Positions 25,790 to 34,420 of a stretch of DNA of 64,000 nucleotides are shown one piece after another. How positions within the stretch are numbered: position 1 is the stretch's first letter; each line of letters opens with the position of its first letter. Under the pieces are notes generated by a model that saw only the letters and a program-made list of their open reading frames with translations, did no database searches and had not been told where the DNA came from. The position numbers and the translations under genes are program-made. This stretch comes from Micrococcales bacterium (lineage in GTDB: Bacteria; Actinomycetota; Actinomycetes; Actinomycetales; Microbacteriaceae). The stretch is taken from contig CANGIU010000005.1 of assembly GCA_947454255.1 (NCBI GenBank), forward strand, positions 1 through 64,000, written 5' to 3'.

Positions 25790-26848
25790 CTAATAGCTGA
25801 TCGCTATCTCATCACCAACAGCTGCCCTAACCATAGGGATTACCTTGGTGGCATAAAGCTCAATTGATTTCATCAGCAGGCTATGTGGCATCGGCCCATT
25901 GGAATACTTCAGATCAAACCGGTTAGCTCCGGTCGACTCAATTGCGTGAATAATCTTCCCCGCTACCGTCTCAGCAGAGCCAACATACAATGAGCCATGC
26001 TTTACTTCATTATCGAAGTGCTCATAAGTCATTGGACCCCAACCACGTTCTCTACCAATCCGGCCGAAGGCAGTTTGGTAATGTGGCCACAATTCTTTTG
26101 CTGCCTGCTCGTCAGTATCAGCGATGTGCCCTGGTGAGTGAATACCTACCGCCAACTGTGGCTGCTCGAATCGCTTTAGCGATTCCCGGTATAGGCCAAC
26201 GAATGGCTTGAACCTTTCCGGGTCTCCGCCAATTATTGCTAATGCCAAAGTTGCTCCATGTTTAGCTGCTCTGATAACCGAATGCGGAGAGCCACCAACA
26301 CCAACTCGAAGAGGAATAGTTCCCCGTTCTGTTTTCGGGTAAACCTCTTGATTGCTAAGCGCTGCCCTAGTTTCTCCCTGCCAAGTGACCGGGCCCTCTT
26401 TGAGGAGTTCAACCAAGAGATCTAACCGCTCTTCGAAGAGCTGCTCGTAGTCACTTAGGTTGAAGCCAAACAGAGGGAAGCTCTCGGTAAATGAACCTCT
26501 ACCAGCTGTAATTTCAGCTCTTCCATTACTCAGCGCATCGATGGTAGCAAAGCGCTGGTAAACCCTAACTGGGTCTTCGCTGGAGAGCACGGTAACGCCG
26601 GTGCCAAGGGTTATCTGATTAGTGACCGTGGCAATACCAGCCAAAATGGTATCCGGTGCAGACACTGCGTAGTCATCTCTGTGGTGCTCACCAATGTTGA
26701 AGTGCTTCAGACCAAGCTGGTCTGCCAACACGGCCTGCTCAACTACGTTTCTGATTGCCTGTCCTGCAGACTGCTTTTGACCGTTATCGTCAACAGTCAA
26801 ATCACCAAACGTATCTAAACCAAATTCAAGGGGCAGCTTCTCAGTCAT
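25790..26848 (-). CDS. LLM-class flavin-dependent oxidoreductase
   Basis: The 352-residue luciferase-like TIM-barrel protein has EFGLDTFGDLTVD at the start, FNIGEHHRDDYAVSAPD near residue 50 (typical 'GEHH' of this subgroup), LGTGVTVLSSEDPVRVYQRFATIDALSNGRAEI near 80-115, and AGRGSFTESFPLFG. It is expected to use FMNH2 or F420 for oxidation or monooxygenation of an unknown substrate. The 'Atu2307-like' or 'SMc-type' LLM subfamilies fit best. It stands alone, convergent with the rhodopsin gene. Confidence 0.85.
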   Translation of the reverse strand: MTEKLPLEFGLDTFGDLTVDDNGQKQSAGQAIRNVVEQAVLADQLGLKHFNIGEHHRDDYAVSAPDTILAGIATVTNQITLGTGVTVLSSEDPVRVYQRFATIDALSNGRAEITAGRGSFTESFPLFGFNLSDYEQLFEERLDLLVELLKEGPVTWQGETRAALSNQEVYPKTERGTIPLRVGVGGSPHSVIRAAKHGATLALAIIGGDPERFKPFVGLYRESLKRFEQPQLAVGIHSPGHIADTDEQAAKELWPHYQTAFGRIGRERGWGPMTYEHFDNEVKHGSLYVGSAETVAGKIIHAIESTGANRFDLKYSNGPMPHSLLMKSIELYATKVIPMVRAAVGDEIAISY

Positions 26849-26900
26849 AAGACAAGAATAGGCTTTTCTACTCTTTTAGTCAAGGGGGGCTTTACTGAAT

Positions 26901-27872
26901 TTAAATTGTTTTGAACACCCCGGCTGGGGTCAGCGCAAGGGGAAGTGGGTCGCTGATAATCCCTGTGAATCCAGCCGGTCCACCATTTTCAAAACCTAGC
27001 AACTTGAAAACGCCATCAGTATCTTTCAAAACACGACCAGCATAGTGTTTGCCGTCGTCAATGATCTCTGCTTGGTCGAAATGAAAAGGTCCAGTTGGTG
27101 AATCGCAAGGGGCACTGTATGTAGCGCTTACCTGCGCTCTTCCAGAGGCAGGGTCAATGTCAGCTGCGCCCGCGCAGAAGACCACAACATATTTTTCTGC
27201 AACTTCCACAATCTGAAATACCTCTAGCTGCGCAAACCCAGTAGGGCCAGACAGCGGTGCTCTAATTGACCAATTCTCCAAATCCGAAGAGACCGCATGC
27301 CCCACAGTCCCCCTGTTTAAGGTCTTACCTCCTATGAGTCTTGCAGTAACGAGCATGTGCCAAAGGTTATCTCTCTCATCAAAGAACACCCAAGGGTCTC
27401 GCCAACCCTCCTCTTTCCAATCAAGAGCTTCAGCACTGCCGGCAAGATCGTTCTGGTCTAGACGTTCATAGAAGTTTCCATCTGCTTCCAAGACAAAATC
27501 TTTTTGTGCGAAATCAAATAGAGTCTCCCCAGTTGCTCTGCCAACACGTTGGATCAATCCACTTTCTTTTGACTTATTTGTGCCCGTAAAGAACATGTTG
27601 TATTTACCGTCAGGTGCTTTGATTACGCTTCCAGTCCAAATAGCTCTGTCATTCCAGGCTCCTTCAGGACCTGGTCGCAGAACTGTTCCATGGTGAGTCC
27701 AGTTAGTGAGGTCAGGTGAAGTTGAATGGCCTACGGTTGCATTGCCATGACGCAACTCAGGGTCTCCTAGTGACTTAGGAGCTTTCAAATAAAAGATATG
27801 CCATAACCCATCGACTTGCTCTGGATATAGCCAGCAGTCCCAAGCCCAATCATCAGGAAGTCGAAGTGCCAC
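26901..27872 (-). CDS. Five-bladed beta-propeller glycoside hydrolase (GH32/GH43/GH68-like), probable beta-fructosidase
   Basis: The protein has 323 residues and no signal peptide, so it acts inside the cell. The propeller family marks are an N-terminal WDCWLYPEQVDGLWHIFYL in place of the classic 'WMNDPNG', WNDRAIWTGS, the GWRDPWVFFDE stretch near residue 165 (RDP motif with transition-state Asp), and AQLEVFQIV near 225 (E-C/V-P-like acid/base region). It ends a leftward operon encoding a sugar ABC importer, so it probably hydrolyses the imported oligosaccharide, with sucrose, levan or inulin fragments as the most likely substrates. Arabinan-type GH43 activity remains possible. Confidence 0.75.
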   Translation of the reverse strand: MALRLPDDWAWDCWLYPEQVDGLWHIFYLKAPKSLGDPELRHGNATVGHSTSPDLTNWTHHGTVLRPGPEGAWNDRAIWTGSVIKAPDGKYNMFFTGTNKSKESGLIQRVGRATGETLFDFAQKDFVLEADGNFYERLDQNDLAGSAEALDWKEEGWRDPWVFFDERDNLWHMLVTARLIGGKTLNRGTVGHAVSSDLENWSIRAPLSGPTGFAQLEVFQIVEVAEKYVVVFCAGAADIDPASGRAQVSATYSAPCDSPTGPFHFDQAEIIDDGKHYAGRVLKDTDGVFKLLGFENGGPAGFTGIISDPLPLALTPAGVFKTI

Positions 27873-27875
27873 TTA

Positions 27876-28739
27876 TTAACCCTTCACTGCAGATGAAGCG
27901 ACTGACTGTATGAAGTAACGCTGGAAAGCTAGGAAAACAATCATCACCGGAAGGATTAGCAACACACCGAAGGCAAAGATGGTGCCCCAGTCTTTCTGCT
28001 GCTGCTGGAAGAAGACAGTCATTGCTAATGGCAGTGGTCTCACATCGGGGCTATCCACCATCATCAGAGGGAACAGGAATGAGTTCCAAGCAGATAGGAA
28101 GCTCAGGATGGTTACGGATGCAAATACAGGCTTAGACATCGGGACGATGACTTGGAAGAACACACGCCAAGGTCCTGCTCCATCGAGCCTTGCTGCTTCC
28201 TGGATTTCTGAAGACAGTGAAATAAAGAAAGAGTAGAACAGGAACACAGAAAATGCGCTTGCCACGAATGGAATGTATTGCGCAAACAGAGTGTTTCGAT
28301 AAGGGTTCATCAAGTCGTAAAGCGGAACGGCGATTGCTTCGAAAGGAAGGATGACAAGAAGAACAACAAACCCAAGAATGAAGTTTCTCCCCTTCCAACG
28401 AAGACGGGCAAGCGAGTATGCAATCATCGAGTTGATGATTAGCCCCCCAATCACAATCACACAACTGACAATGATTGAGTTGATATAGAAAGAGTAGAAG
28501 TAACCAGTTGCCTCACTGTTGAATGCATTGAATACATTCGCATAGTTACCAAAACCTAGGTGAACGGGAAGGAAACCACCTAGACCTGACAGAACTTCAT
28601 TCTGTGGTTTTAGCGACCCAATGAGTAGGTAAGCAATCGGTGCGAAGAATATGAGAGTAATAACAGCAAGGAAGAAATAGTTTAGGAAAAGCTTGAACTG
28701 CTTAACTGGGTTGCGATTACCTTTTGGAGCGATGCTCAC
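27876..28739 (-). CDS. Carbohydrate ABC transporter permease (MalG/MsmG type)
   Basis: A 287-residue inner-membrane permease with six helices. The EAA loop that docks to the ATPase is EIQEAARLDGAGPWRVFFQVIVPM near residues 180-205, the standard EAA---G motif. It heterodimerises with the product of the upstream gene, whose stop overlaps this start by 4 bases. No ATPase is encoded in the locus, so a shared MsiK/MsmK-type ATPase from elsewhere is likely. Confidence 0.93.
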   Translation of the reverse strand: MSIAPKGNRNPVKQFKLFLNYFFLAVITLIFFAPIAYLLIGSLKPQNEVLSGLGGFLPVHLGFGNYANVFNAFNSEATGYFYSFYINSIIVSCVIVIGGLIINSMIAYSLARLRWKGRNFILGFVVLLVILPFEAIAVPLYDLMNPYRNTLFAQYIPFVASAFSVFLFYSFFISLSSEIQEAARLDGAGPWRVFFQVIVPMSKPVFASVTILSFLSAWNSFLFPLMMVDSPDVRPLPLAMTVFFQQQQKDWGTIFAFGVLLILPVMIVFLAFQRYFIQSVASSAVKG

Positions 28740-29674
28740 TTGATCTCCTTTTCTTGACGAAGCACAAGTCTTTGAACGACGGTAAGAGCGATAATGATCA
28801 GCACGAAGACGACAGTCATTGCTGAGCCTTTACCGATGTTGTCCTGTGTCCAAGCAGTTGTAACAGCTTGGAACATAACTGTGCTTGTACTACCAAGGGG
28901 CCCTCCTGAAGTAAGGATGTATACCTGATCAAATAGTCGCAACGAGAAGATCGTTGTAATGATTACAACGAACACTAAAGTGTTACGAAGCCCTGGAAGA
29001 GTCACGTGACGAAACTTCTGAAAAGCATTTGCTTTATCCAAAGATGCAGCTTCATATAGCTCTAGAGGGATTTCCTGAAGCCCGGCAAGAATAATGACCA
29101 TCTGAAATCCAGCACCTGCCCAGATAGACATGATTGCTATAGAAACAAGCGCTAAACCTGGAGTCCCTAACCAATCCACTGGGTTTATAGATCCACCAGA
29201 GATGGTGTGAAGCACACTATTGAACATCCCTCGTAAGTCTCTGGAGAAGAACAGAGTCCAGACAACAGTTACCAAAGACATTGGGAATACCACTGGCATG
29301 AAGAAGAAAGTTCTGAAGAATGCAATTCCTTTGATCTTTTGGTTAAGAAGCAATGCCAGCGCTGTTGCTAAACCGGTTTGAAGAGGGACAACGATGAGAG
29401 CGAACTGGAAGTTATTCCCAAGGCTCTGCCAGAAGACACCAGATGTCTCTGGATCAAAAAGAATTCTGCGGTAATTCTCCCAACCCATGAAGTTGGTGTG
29501 GGTGCTGGCAAGGTGCGCATTGTAGAAAGAAAGAATAAAAGCTGTAAAGAAAGGTATAACAACAAATAGCACTAAAAGGAGCGTCGCTGGCAAGCTCATT
29601 AGCATTCCAGCAATTTGGTCGTAGCCAAAGCGGCGTTTAAATACTCTCTTCCTAAGGCTTCCGAAAGTTGTCAT
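28736..29674 (-). CDS. Carbohydrate ABC transporter permease (MalF/MsmF type)
   Basis: A 312-residue six-helix permease. The basic N-terminus is followed by TM1 at about residues 24-50, and a large periplasmic-side loop (NAHLASTHTNFMGWENYRRI) follows TM1, as in MsmF-type subunits. The EAA loop is EIPLELYEAASLDKANAFQKF near residue 200. It partners the downstream MalG-type subunit. A 94-base gap holding a hairpin separates it from the binding-protein gene upstream. Confidence 0.93.
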   Translation of the reverse strand: MTTFGSLRKRVFKRRFGYDQIAGMLMSLPATLLLVLFVVIPFFTAFILSFYNAHLASTHTNFMGWENYRRILFDPETSGVFWQSLGNNFQFALIVVPLQTGLATALALLLNQKIKGIAFFRTFFFMPVVFPMSLVTVVWTLFFSRDLRGMFNSVLHTISGGSINPVDWLGTPGLALVSIAIMSIWAGAGFQMVIILAGLQEIPLELYEAASLDKANAFQKFRHVTLPGLRNTLVFVVIITTIFSLRLFDQVYILTSGGPLGSTSTVMFQAVTTAWTQDNIGKGSAMTVVFVLIIIALTVVQRLVLRQEKEIK

Positions 29675-29706
29675 TTACTACCTATCTGTTTTTCTTGAAC
29701 AAGTGT

Positions 29707-29743
29707 AAAGGCGGGACCGATCTAATTGACCGGCCCCGCCTTT
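29707..29743 (-). terminator. GC-rich intercistronic hairpin after the binding-protein gene
   Basis: AAAGGCGGG.CCG and CGG.CCCGCCTTT form a 13-bp stem with one G-U pair around an 11-base loop, 26 bases past the binding-protein stop. No long T-run follows, so it may be a leaky terminator or an mRNA 3'-end stabiliser that lets the binding protein outnumber the permeases, as in other sugar ABC operons. Confidence 0.75.
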
Positions 29744-29768
29744 AGAACTTACAGGACCAAGTTTTGAA

Positions 29769-31067
29769 CTAGTTCTTGTAGCCGTTGTTGTCGGCTGCGT
29801 CCTGATCGATTGCCTTAGCTGCTTCTGTTAGAGCTGCCTGAGCATCAGCACCATCCCAGATCTTCTGGACTGCCTGGCTGAAGGTGGTGTTGATTACCGG
29901 CCAAGCTGGGCTAATGGTTCGAGGAACAGTGACACAGTCAGCTGTCGGATCTGCCGAACCACAGCTCTTGCTTAGCTGAGCTGCGTATAGGGCTAGAAGG
30001 CCACCCTCTGCGTAGTCAGCGTTGGCTGCTAGAGCTGAAACAGTTGCAGGAACTGCACCGTTCTGGTTGGTTAGGTTGTTGATCCATGCGTCCTGAGTGA
30101 TGAACTCTAGGAAGGTTGCGGCAGCCTTCTGCTTTGATGACTTAGCACCAATAGCCCAGCTGTGTGAACCCTGACCTGACTTGCTTCCGTTTCCGAAATT
30201 TGGAAGTGGAATCAAAACCGCGTCAGCACCAACAGTTGCTTTGATAGCAGGAGCTGCCCAGTGACCAATCCATGCAAGCGCTACACGTTTGGTTTGGAAA
30301 GCGCTGTCATCAGCGTCTGGATCTGAGTACTTCTTCCAAGAAGCGAAGGTCTGGAATGCTGAAACAACTTCAGGAGCATCCATTGCACCAACAGCAGTAC
30401 CGTTCTTAACTAGAGGCTGACCAGCAGAGTTAACGATTGGGCTGAATGCATAGCCTGCCCAGCCGCCACCAATTCCGTAGTTCTCCTTGAATGTGATTGC
30501 CTTCTTACCAGGAGTAGTAGCAGCAATCTTCTTTAGAGCAGCAGTGAACTCATCTGCAGTCCATGCAGCGTCAACACTGGTAGGTACATCTACACCAGCA
30601 GCTGCAAGCATTGACTTGTTACCCCAAAGACTTAGACCGGAGTCATACTGTGAGACAGAATATGAATTTCCATCCGAGTATGTGCCTTCAGCCTGAATTG
30701 ACGGAAGCTCGTTAGCAAAAGTTGCATCTGAGACTAGGCCGTTAAGCTTTGCAAGCTTTCCGTTGTATACAAGAGCAGCAAGTGTTTCGCCATCAAACTC
30801 AAATGCGTCTGGAAGTTTGTCAACTGCTGTGGTCTTTAGAGCAGTACCCATATCTGGTACGAAAGTAAGTTCAACCTGGATCTCAGGGTGAGCCTTGTTG
30901 AATGCTGCAACTTCTTGCTTTGCAGCGTTAACTTCACCGGTCTGACCCTGCATAGCCCAAACAGTAATCGACTGGTTACCAGTCTCACTTGATGCACATG
31001 CAGACATACCAGCAACTGCAAGAGCAGCGGTAGCTGCAACTGCAATGAAGCGAGTGGTCTTTCTCAT
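29769..31067 (-). CDS. Sugar ABC transporter substrate-binding lipoprotein
   Basis: The 432-residue protein has a lipoprotein signal peptide with lipobox GMSAC, Cys24 being lipidated, so it is tethered to the outer face of the membrane. The mature part is a family 1 extracellular solute-binding protein: ITVWAMQGQTGEVNAAKQEVAAFNKAHPEI at the start, WTADEFTAALKKIA near residue 165, and a C-terminal region ending in AAKAIDQDAADNNGYKN. It delivers an oligosaccharide, probably sucrose or a fructan fragment given the GH32-like enzyme, to the two permeases. It is first in the operon, behind LacI-type operators. Confidence 0.92.
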   Translation of the reverse strand: MRKTTRFIAVAATAALAVAGMSACASSETGNQSITVWAMQGQTGEVNAAKQEVAAFNKAHPEIQVELTFVPDMGTALKTTAVDKLPDAFEFDGETLAALVYNGKLAKLNGLVSDATFANELPSIQAEGTYSDGNSYSVSQYDSGLSLWGNKSMLAAAGVDVPTSVDAAWTADEFTAALKKIAATTPGKKAITFKENYGIGGGWAGYAFSPIVNSAGQPLVKNGTAVGAMDAPEVVSAFQTFASWKKYSDPDADDSAFQTKRVALAWIGHWAAPAIKATVGADAVLIPLPNFGNGSKSGQGSHSWAIGAKSSKQKAAATFLEFITQDAWINNLTNQNGAVPATVSALAANADYAEGGLLALYAAQLSKSCGSADPTADCVTVPRTISPAWPVINTTFSQAVQKIWDGADAQAALTEAAKAIDQDAADNNGYKN

Positions 31068-31164
31068 TGATTTCTCCTAGTTTGCTTTTCCAATGCGACA
31101 CACATCACACTGGTGGTACATCTTCAAATAGTTATGAAGATTTGATAATCATCCGTGGCAAATG

Positions 31165-31220
31165 TCGACACGAGTCGATTACTCTTTATTAGAGTAGAGT
31201 GAATAATCGACACGAGTCAA
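31165..31220. promoter_or_regulatory. Twin LacI-family operators between divergent transport and regulator genes
   Basis: Two copies of one palindrome occur at 31165-31178 (TCGACACGAGTCGA) and 31207-31220 (TCGACACGAGTCAA), 42 bases apart, i.e. four helical turns. The arms TCGAC/GTCGA are symmetric around ACGA. A different small palindrome, ACTCT/AGAGT (31181-31195), lies between them. The arrangement suits a LacI-type dimer of dimers controlling the binding-protein promoter leftwards and its own gene rightwards. Confidence 0.8.
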
Positions 31221-31259
31221 CTTTTCACGATAACGGTTTGATTACAGAAAGATACCGAA

Positions 31260-32276
31260 ATGGCAAAGCGTTCAGACGTAGCTCAGAGAGCTGGGGTCTC
31301 CGAGAGCACAGTCTCCTATGTCATTACGGGAACACGCCCTATCGGTCAAGAGACTAAAGCCAGGGTTCTAAAAGCCATGGCTGAACTAGGGTACAAGCCG
31401 AATGCTATGGCGCAGGCTTTGCGAAGCGGAAACAGCAAGATGTTGGCCATGCTATTTGGAGATCAAGAGCGTGGAATCTCAGATGGAGATATCGAATACG
31501 TAATTGCCGCTGCTGACGAGGCACGTAAATACGGGTACCACCTCATCCTCTGGCCAGTGCGTAGAAGAGCCATTGAGGACGTCATCAAGAAAGCGGAATC
31601 CGGGTTACTCGATGGAGTCATCTTGATGGAAGTGTCGCTAAAAGATGAACGCGTAGCGCTTCTAAAAAAGCACAAGGTCCCTTTTGGGCTGATTGGAAGA
31701 ACCCAAAACAAATTAGATACGGTGTTCGCCGATCGTGATTTCGAAACAGCAACAAGGCTGGCTATTGAAGAACTAGTTGTATTAGGGCACACCAAACTAG
31801 TTGCCCTGAGCACCTCCAATGAGACAGTTGCTGGGCAAATAGGTGCGACTATACGCTTTGAAGATGCAGTTGAAGATGTTGCCAAAGAGCTCAAAGTTCA
31901 AATTGATATTCTTCACGCGGAGAACACAATCCAATCTGGTTTGGATTCAGCTAAAGACTTCGTGAAGAAATACAAGAACAGAACTGCCGTTGTCAGTGTG
32001 AATGCAGAAGCGCTTATCGGTTTTAGTCGAGGATTGCAAAGAGCCGGGTTCAGCATCCCAGATGATGTTTCATTGATTTGCATCTCAACTACGCCAGCCG
32101 GCTCACTAGCCTTTGATCCTCCGCTTACTATCGTTTCACCGCCCGCAAGCGAAATTGGTGCCGCCGCAGCTAGAGAACTTATCCACGCGTTGCAGGGCAA
32201 ACCCGATGATGAGCCGACAAAGCTTTTTGTTGGTGAACTTCTCAGAAGAGAGTCAACTTCTAGGTATAAGAAGTAA
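31260..32276 (+). CDS. LacI-family transcriptional regulator of the adjacent sugar operon
   Basis: The 338-residue repressor has an N-terminal helix-turn-helix with hinge (RSDVAQRAGVSESTVSYVI, then ELGYKPNAMAQALRSG) and a periplasmic-binding-like sensor domain from about residue 60. It is divergent from the sugar ABC operon, with two matching palindromes in the 192-base gap, so it very likely binds there and is released by a sugar or sugar phosphate. The start codon at 31260 lies close after GAAAGA. Confidence 0.92.
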   Translation: MAKRSDVAQRAGVSESTVSYVITGTRPIGQETKARVLKAMAELGYKPNAMAQALRSGNSKMLAMLFGDQERGISDGDIEYVIAAADEARKYGYHLILWPVRRRAIEDVIKKAESGLLDGVILMEVSLKDERVALLKKHKVPFGLIGRTQNKLDTVFADRDFETATRLAIEELVVLGHTKLVALSTSNETVAGQIGATIRFEDAVEDVAKELKVQIDILHAENTIQSGLDSAKDFVKKYKNRTAVVSVNAEALIGFSRGLQRAGFSIPDDVSLICISTTPAGSLAFDPPLTIVSPPASEIGAAAARELIHALQGKPDDEPTKLFVGELLRRESTSRYKK

Positions 32277-32281
32277 TACCC

Positions 32282-32437
32282 TTACAGCCCTTGGCCTGGC
32301 TCTGAATAAAGGAGTGAATCAAGCCAAGGAAAAACAAAGAAATACAAGCCGGCCAAAGCCAACGCGCTGAGCAGAACTACTTGCAGGAGCTTCACTAATC
32401 GCTTACCTGGAAGAACTCGCCATAACCACAAATACAT
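32282..32437 (-). CDS. Small single-TM protein coupled to class E sortase (51 aa)
   Basis: A 52-codon frame runs from ATG 32437 to TAA 32282. It begins MYLWLWRVLPGKRLVKLLQV and continues with a hydrophobic helix ending FVFPWLDSLLYSEPGQGL. Its ATG shares a base with the sortase stop (TAATG), showing translational coupling. Similar tiny proteins starting MYxWLWR.LPG and ending in a 'FPW' tail accompany class E sortases in many actinobacteria (from memory). It is a plausible membrane partner of the sortase. Its shortness makes it easy to miss in annotation. Confidence 0.85.
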   Translation of the reverse strand: MYLWLWRVLPGKRLVKLLQVVLLSALALAGLYFFVFPWLDSLLYSEPGQGL

Positions 32438-33162
32438 TAGTTCACCACCTCTAATTCTTTTGGTGCACCGTCAGCAACTGGGATGGTCTTTTCTAGTTCC
32501 AACCAGACCACAATGCGTTGTGTGTTGACAAAGATCGGAGTGCAGGAAGTCATGGTCATATAACTTGCACCTGCATGTGCTCCAACTAACTCAGGAGGTA
32601 CGGGCTTGATCACTGATACGTCGCTCGGATCGACAATCTTGGTTTGTAAATATTTATAGACATACCAGTGGTCATTAGTTTCAACATAAACCCTGTCACC
32701 TGCTACAAGCCGGTGGATGTTCTTAAACGCTCCGCCAAAACCACCTCGGTGACCTGCGACTGCAAAGTTGCCGACTTCACCAGGCATTGCAGAGTTGTTG
32801 TAATGTCCGACCCCAATTTCATTCAGAACAGGATGCCACCTAGTCCCCTGGGCTACCAACCTTGTCCATTCAGAACCAAACCTAGGAACATACATCTTGG
32901 CGAAGATGTCTCCAAGATGTTTGGCTTTAGAAGGATATATGAACTGCTGTTTAGATTCATGACCGAATTCTTTAGCTAAGTTGGTTTGAGCCGAAGCTAC
33001 CACTTCGTCATGGATGAAAACTTCATAGACCGCAAAGAGTCCAAGAAGAATTCCAATCGTTACAAGTAACTCGCCAACAATTAGAAGAACTGAAGGCTTA
33101 GATCGTTTTGGTACCGGTGCCCAATAAATTTTTGTGCCATCAGGCAGATTCGTGAACGTCAT
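32437..33162 (-). CDS. srtE: Class E sortase
   Basis: The 241-residue protein has a cytoplasmic N-terminus, one membrane helix (about residues 24-47) and an extracytoplasmic sortase domain. Catalytic residues are His138 (VAGHRGGFGGAF), Cys207 in TMTSCTPIF, and Arg216 (NTQRIVVW). Class E sortases attach LAxTG-type surface proteins to peptidoglycan in high-GC actinobacteria. No sorting signal is visible in the window; the truncated repeat protein at the left edge could be a substrate, but its C-terminus is not visible. Confidence 0.9.
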   Translation of the reverse strand: MTFTNLPDGTKIYWAPVPKRSKPSVLLIVGELLVTIGILLGLFAVYEVFIHDEVVASAQTNLAKEFGHESKQQFIYPSKAKHLGDIFAKMYVPRFGSEWTRLVAQGTRWHPVLNEIGVGHYNNSAMPGEVGNFAVAGHRGGFGGAFKNIHRLVAGDRVYVETNDHWYVYKYLQTKIVDPSDVSVIKPVPPELVGAHAGASYMTMTSCTPIFVNTQRIVVWLELEKTIPVADGAPKELEVVN

Positions 33163-33199
33163 TGTAGAGAATATAGAAGAGTTTTATTCATGGCTAAAA

Positions 33200-34384
33200 T
33201 TACTCCGCTGCAGCTAACTGGCCGCAAGCTCCATCGATTTCTTTGCCTCTGGTGTCTCTAAGGGTGGTTGGGATTCCTGATTTCTCAAGAGTAGAAACAA
33301 AGAGCCTGGTGGCTTCAGGAGTAGAGGCTGTCCAAATAGAACCTGGAGTTGGGTTCAAAGGAATTGGATTGACGTGAACCCAGCCCTTACCTCTAGCGTT
33401 TAGTTTCTGGCCTAGGAGTTCTGCTCTCCACTGATGATCATTCATATCTTTGATAAGCGCATACTCGATTGAAACTCTTCTACCAGTGGCTTCAAAGTAT
33501 GCTCTGGCGGCATCTAGCGCTTCATCAACTTTCCATCTTGAGTTGACAGGAATCAGTTCATCTCTAAGTTCATCATCAGGAGCATGAAGTGAGAGAGCAA
33601 ATGTAACCGGGATATTCTCTTCCGATAACTTGATAATTGCTGGAACTAATCCAACGGTTGATACGGTGATGTTTCTAGCTGACATTCCTAAACCATTAGG
33701 TTGTGACCCAACCATGGTTCTAACGGCAACCATAAGTCTGTTGTAATTTGCTAGCGGTTCTCCCATGCCCATGAACACAATGTTTGATACACGTTCCTCA
33801 TGCTCGGTAACTTTGCGTCCACCTAACCCACCAGCTGCGATGACAGCATTGGCTTGAACAATCTGATCGACGATTTCACCTGCGGTCATGTTTCTTGTCA
33901 GCCCCGCTTGACCTGTAGCACAAAACGGACAGTTCATTCCACAGCCAGCTTGTGAACTAACACATAGAGTGATGCGCCCTGGATACCGCATTAGAACCGA
34001 TTCGACTAAGGCACCATCAAATAATCTCCAGAGGAACTTGATGGTGTCACCATTATCAGTTTGCAAACGTTTTACTTCAGTTAGCAGTGGAGGCAAGAAA
34101 GCCTTAACTAGTTCAGCTCTTCCTTCTTGAGGAAGATCGGTCATTAGTTCTGGGTTAGCTGTGTAGTGAGTGAAGTAATGCTTTTCAATTTGCTTAACTC
34201 TAAAACTAGGCACGCCAAGCTCTTTAGCTTTGGCTTCCTTTTCTTCCTTAGTCATATCAACTAAATGAACCGGTGGAGTTTGTCTTCTAGGTTTTGCTTC
34301 AAACTCGAGTAATGGTCTACCGGAGGCATCTTTCTTTTGTTGCCAGCCTTCGGTTGCAGGCTTTACCTGACGTGAATCGGTCAT
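33200..34384 (-). CDS. rlmN: Dual-specificity RlmN: 23S rRNA A2503 / tRNA A37 C2-methyltransferase
   Basis: A radical-SAM enzyme of 394 residues. The 4Fe-4S cysteines are C148, C152 and C155 (CGMNCPFC). Further marks are VFMGMGEPLANYNRL near residue 207, SARNITVSTVGLVP near 236, FALSLHAPDDELRDEL near 260 and the C-terminal methyl-carrier cysteine in DGACGQL. The N-terminal extension of about 45 basic residues is longer than in E. coli. AGGAG lies 7 bases before the ATG. Confidence 0.95.
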   Translation of the reverse strand: MTDSRQVKPATEGWQQKKDASGRPLLEFEAKPRRQTPPVHLVDMTKEEKEAKAKELGVPSFRVKQIEKHYFTHYTANPELMTDLPQEGRAELVKAFLPPLLTEVKRLQTDNGDTIKFLWRLFDGALVESVLMRYPGRITLCVSSQAGCGMNCPFCATGQAGLTRNMTAGEIVDQIVQANAVIAAGGLGGRKVTEHEERVSNIVFMGMGEPLANYNRLMVAVRTMVGSQPNGLGMSARNITVSTVGLVPAIIKLSEENIPVTFALSLHAPDDELRDELIPVNSRWKVDEALDAARAYFEATGRRVSIEYALIKDMNDHQWRAELLGQKLNARGKGWVHVNPIPLNPTPGSIWTASTPEATRLFVSTLEKSGIPTTLRDTRGKEIDGACGQLAAAE

Positions 34385-34420
34385 GCAAAGCTCCTAAAAA
34401 ATAACTGAATCAGTGTGGAA

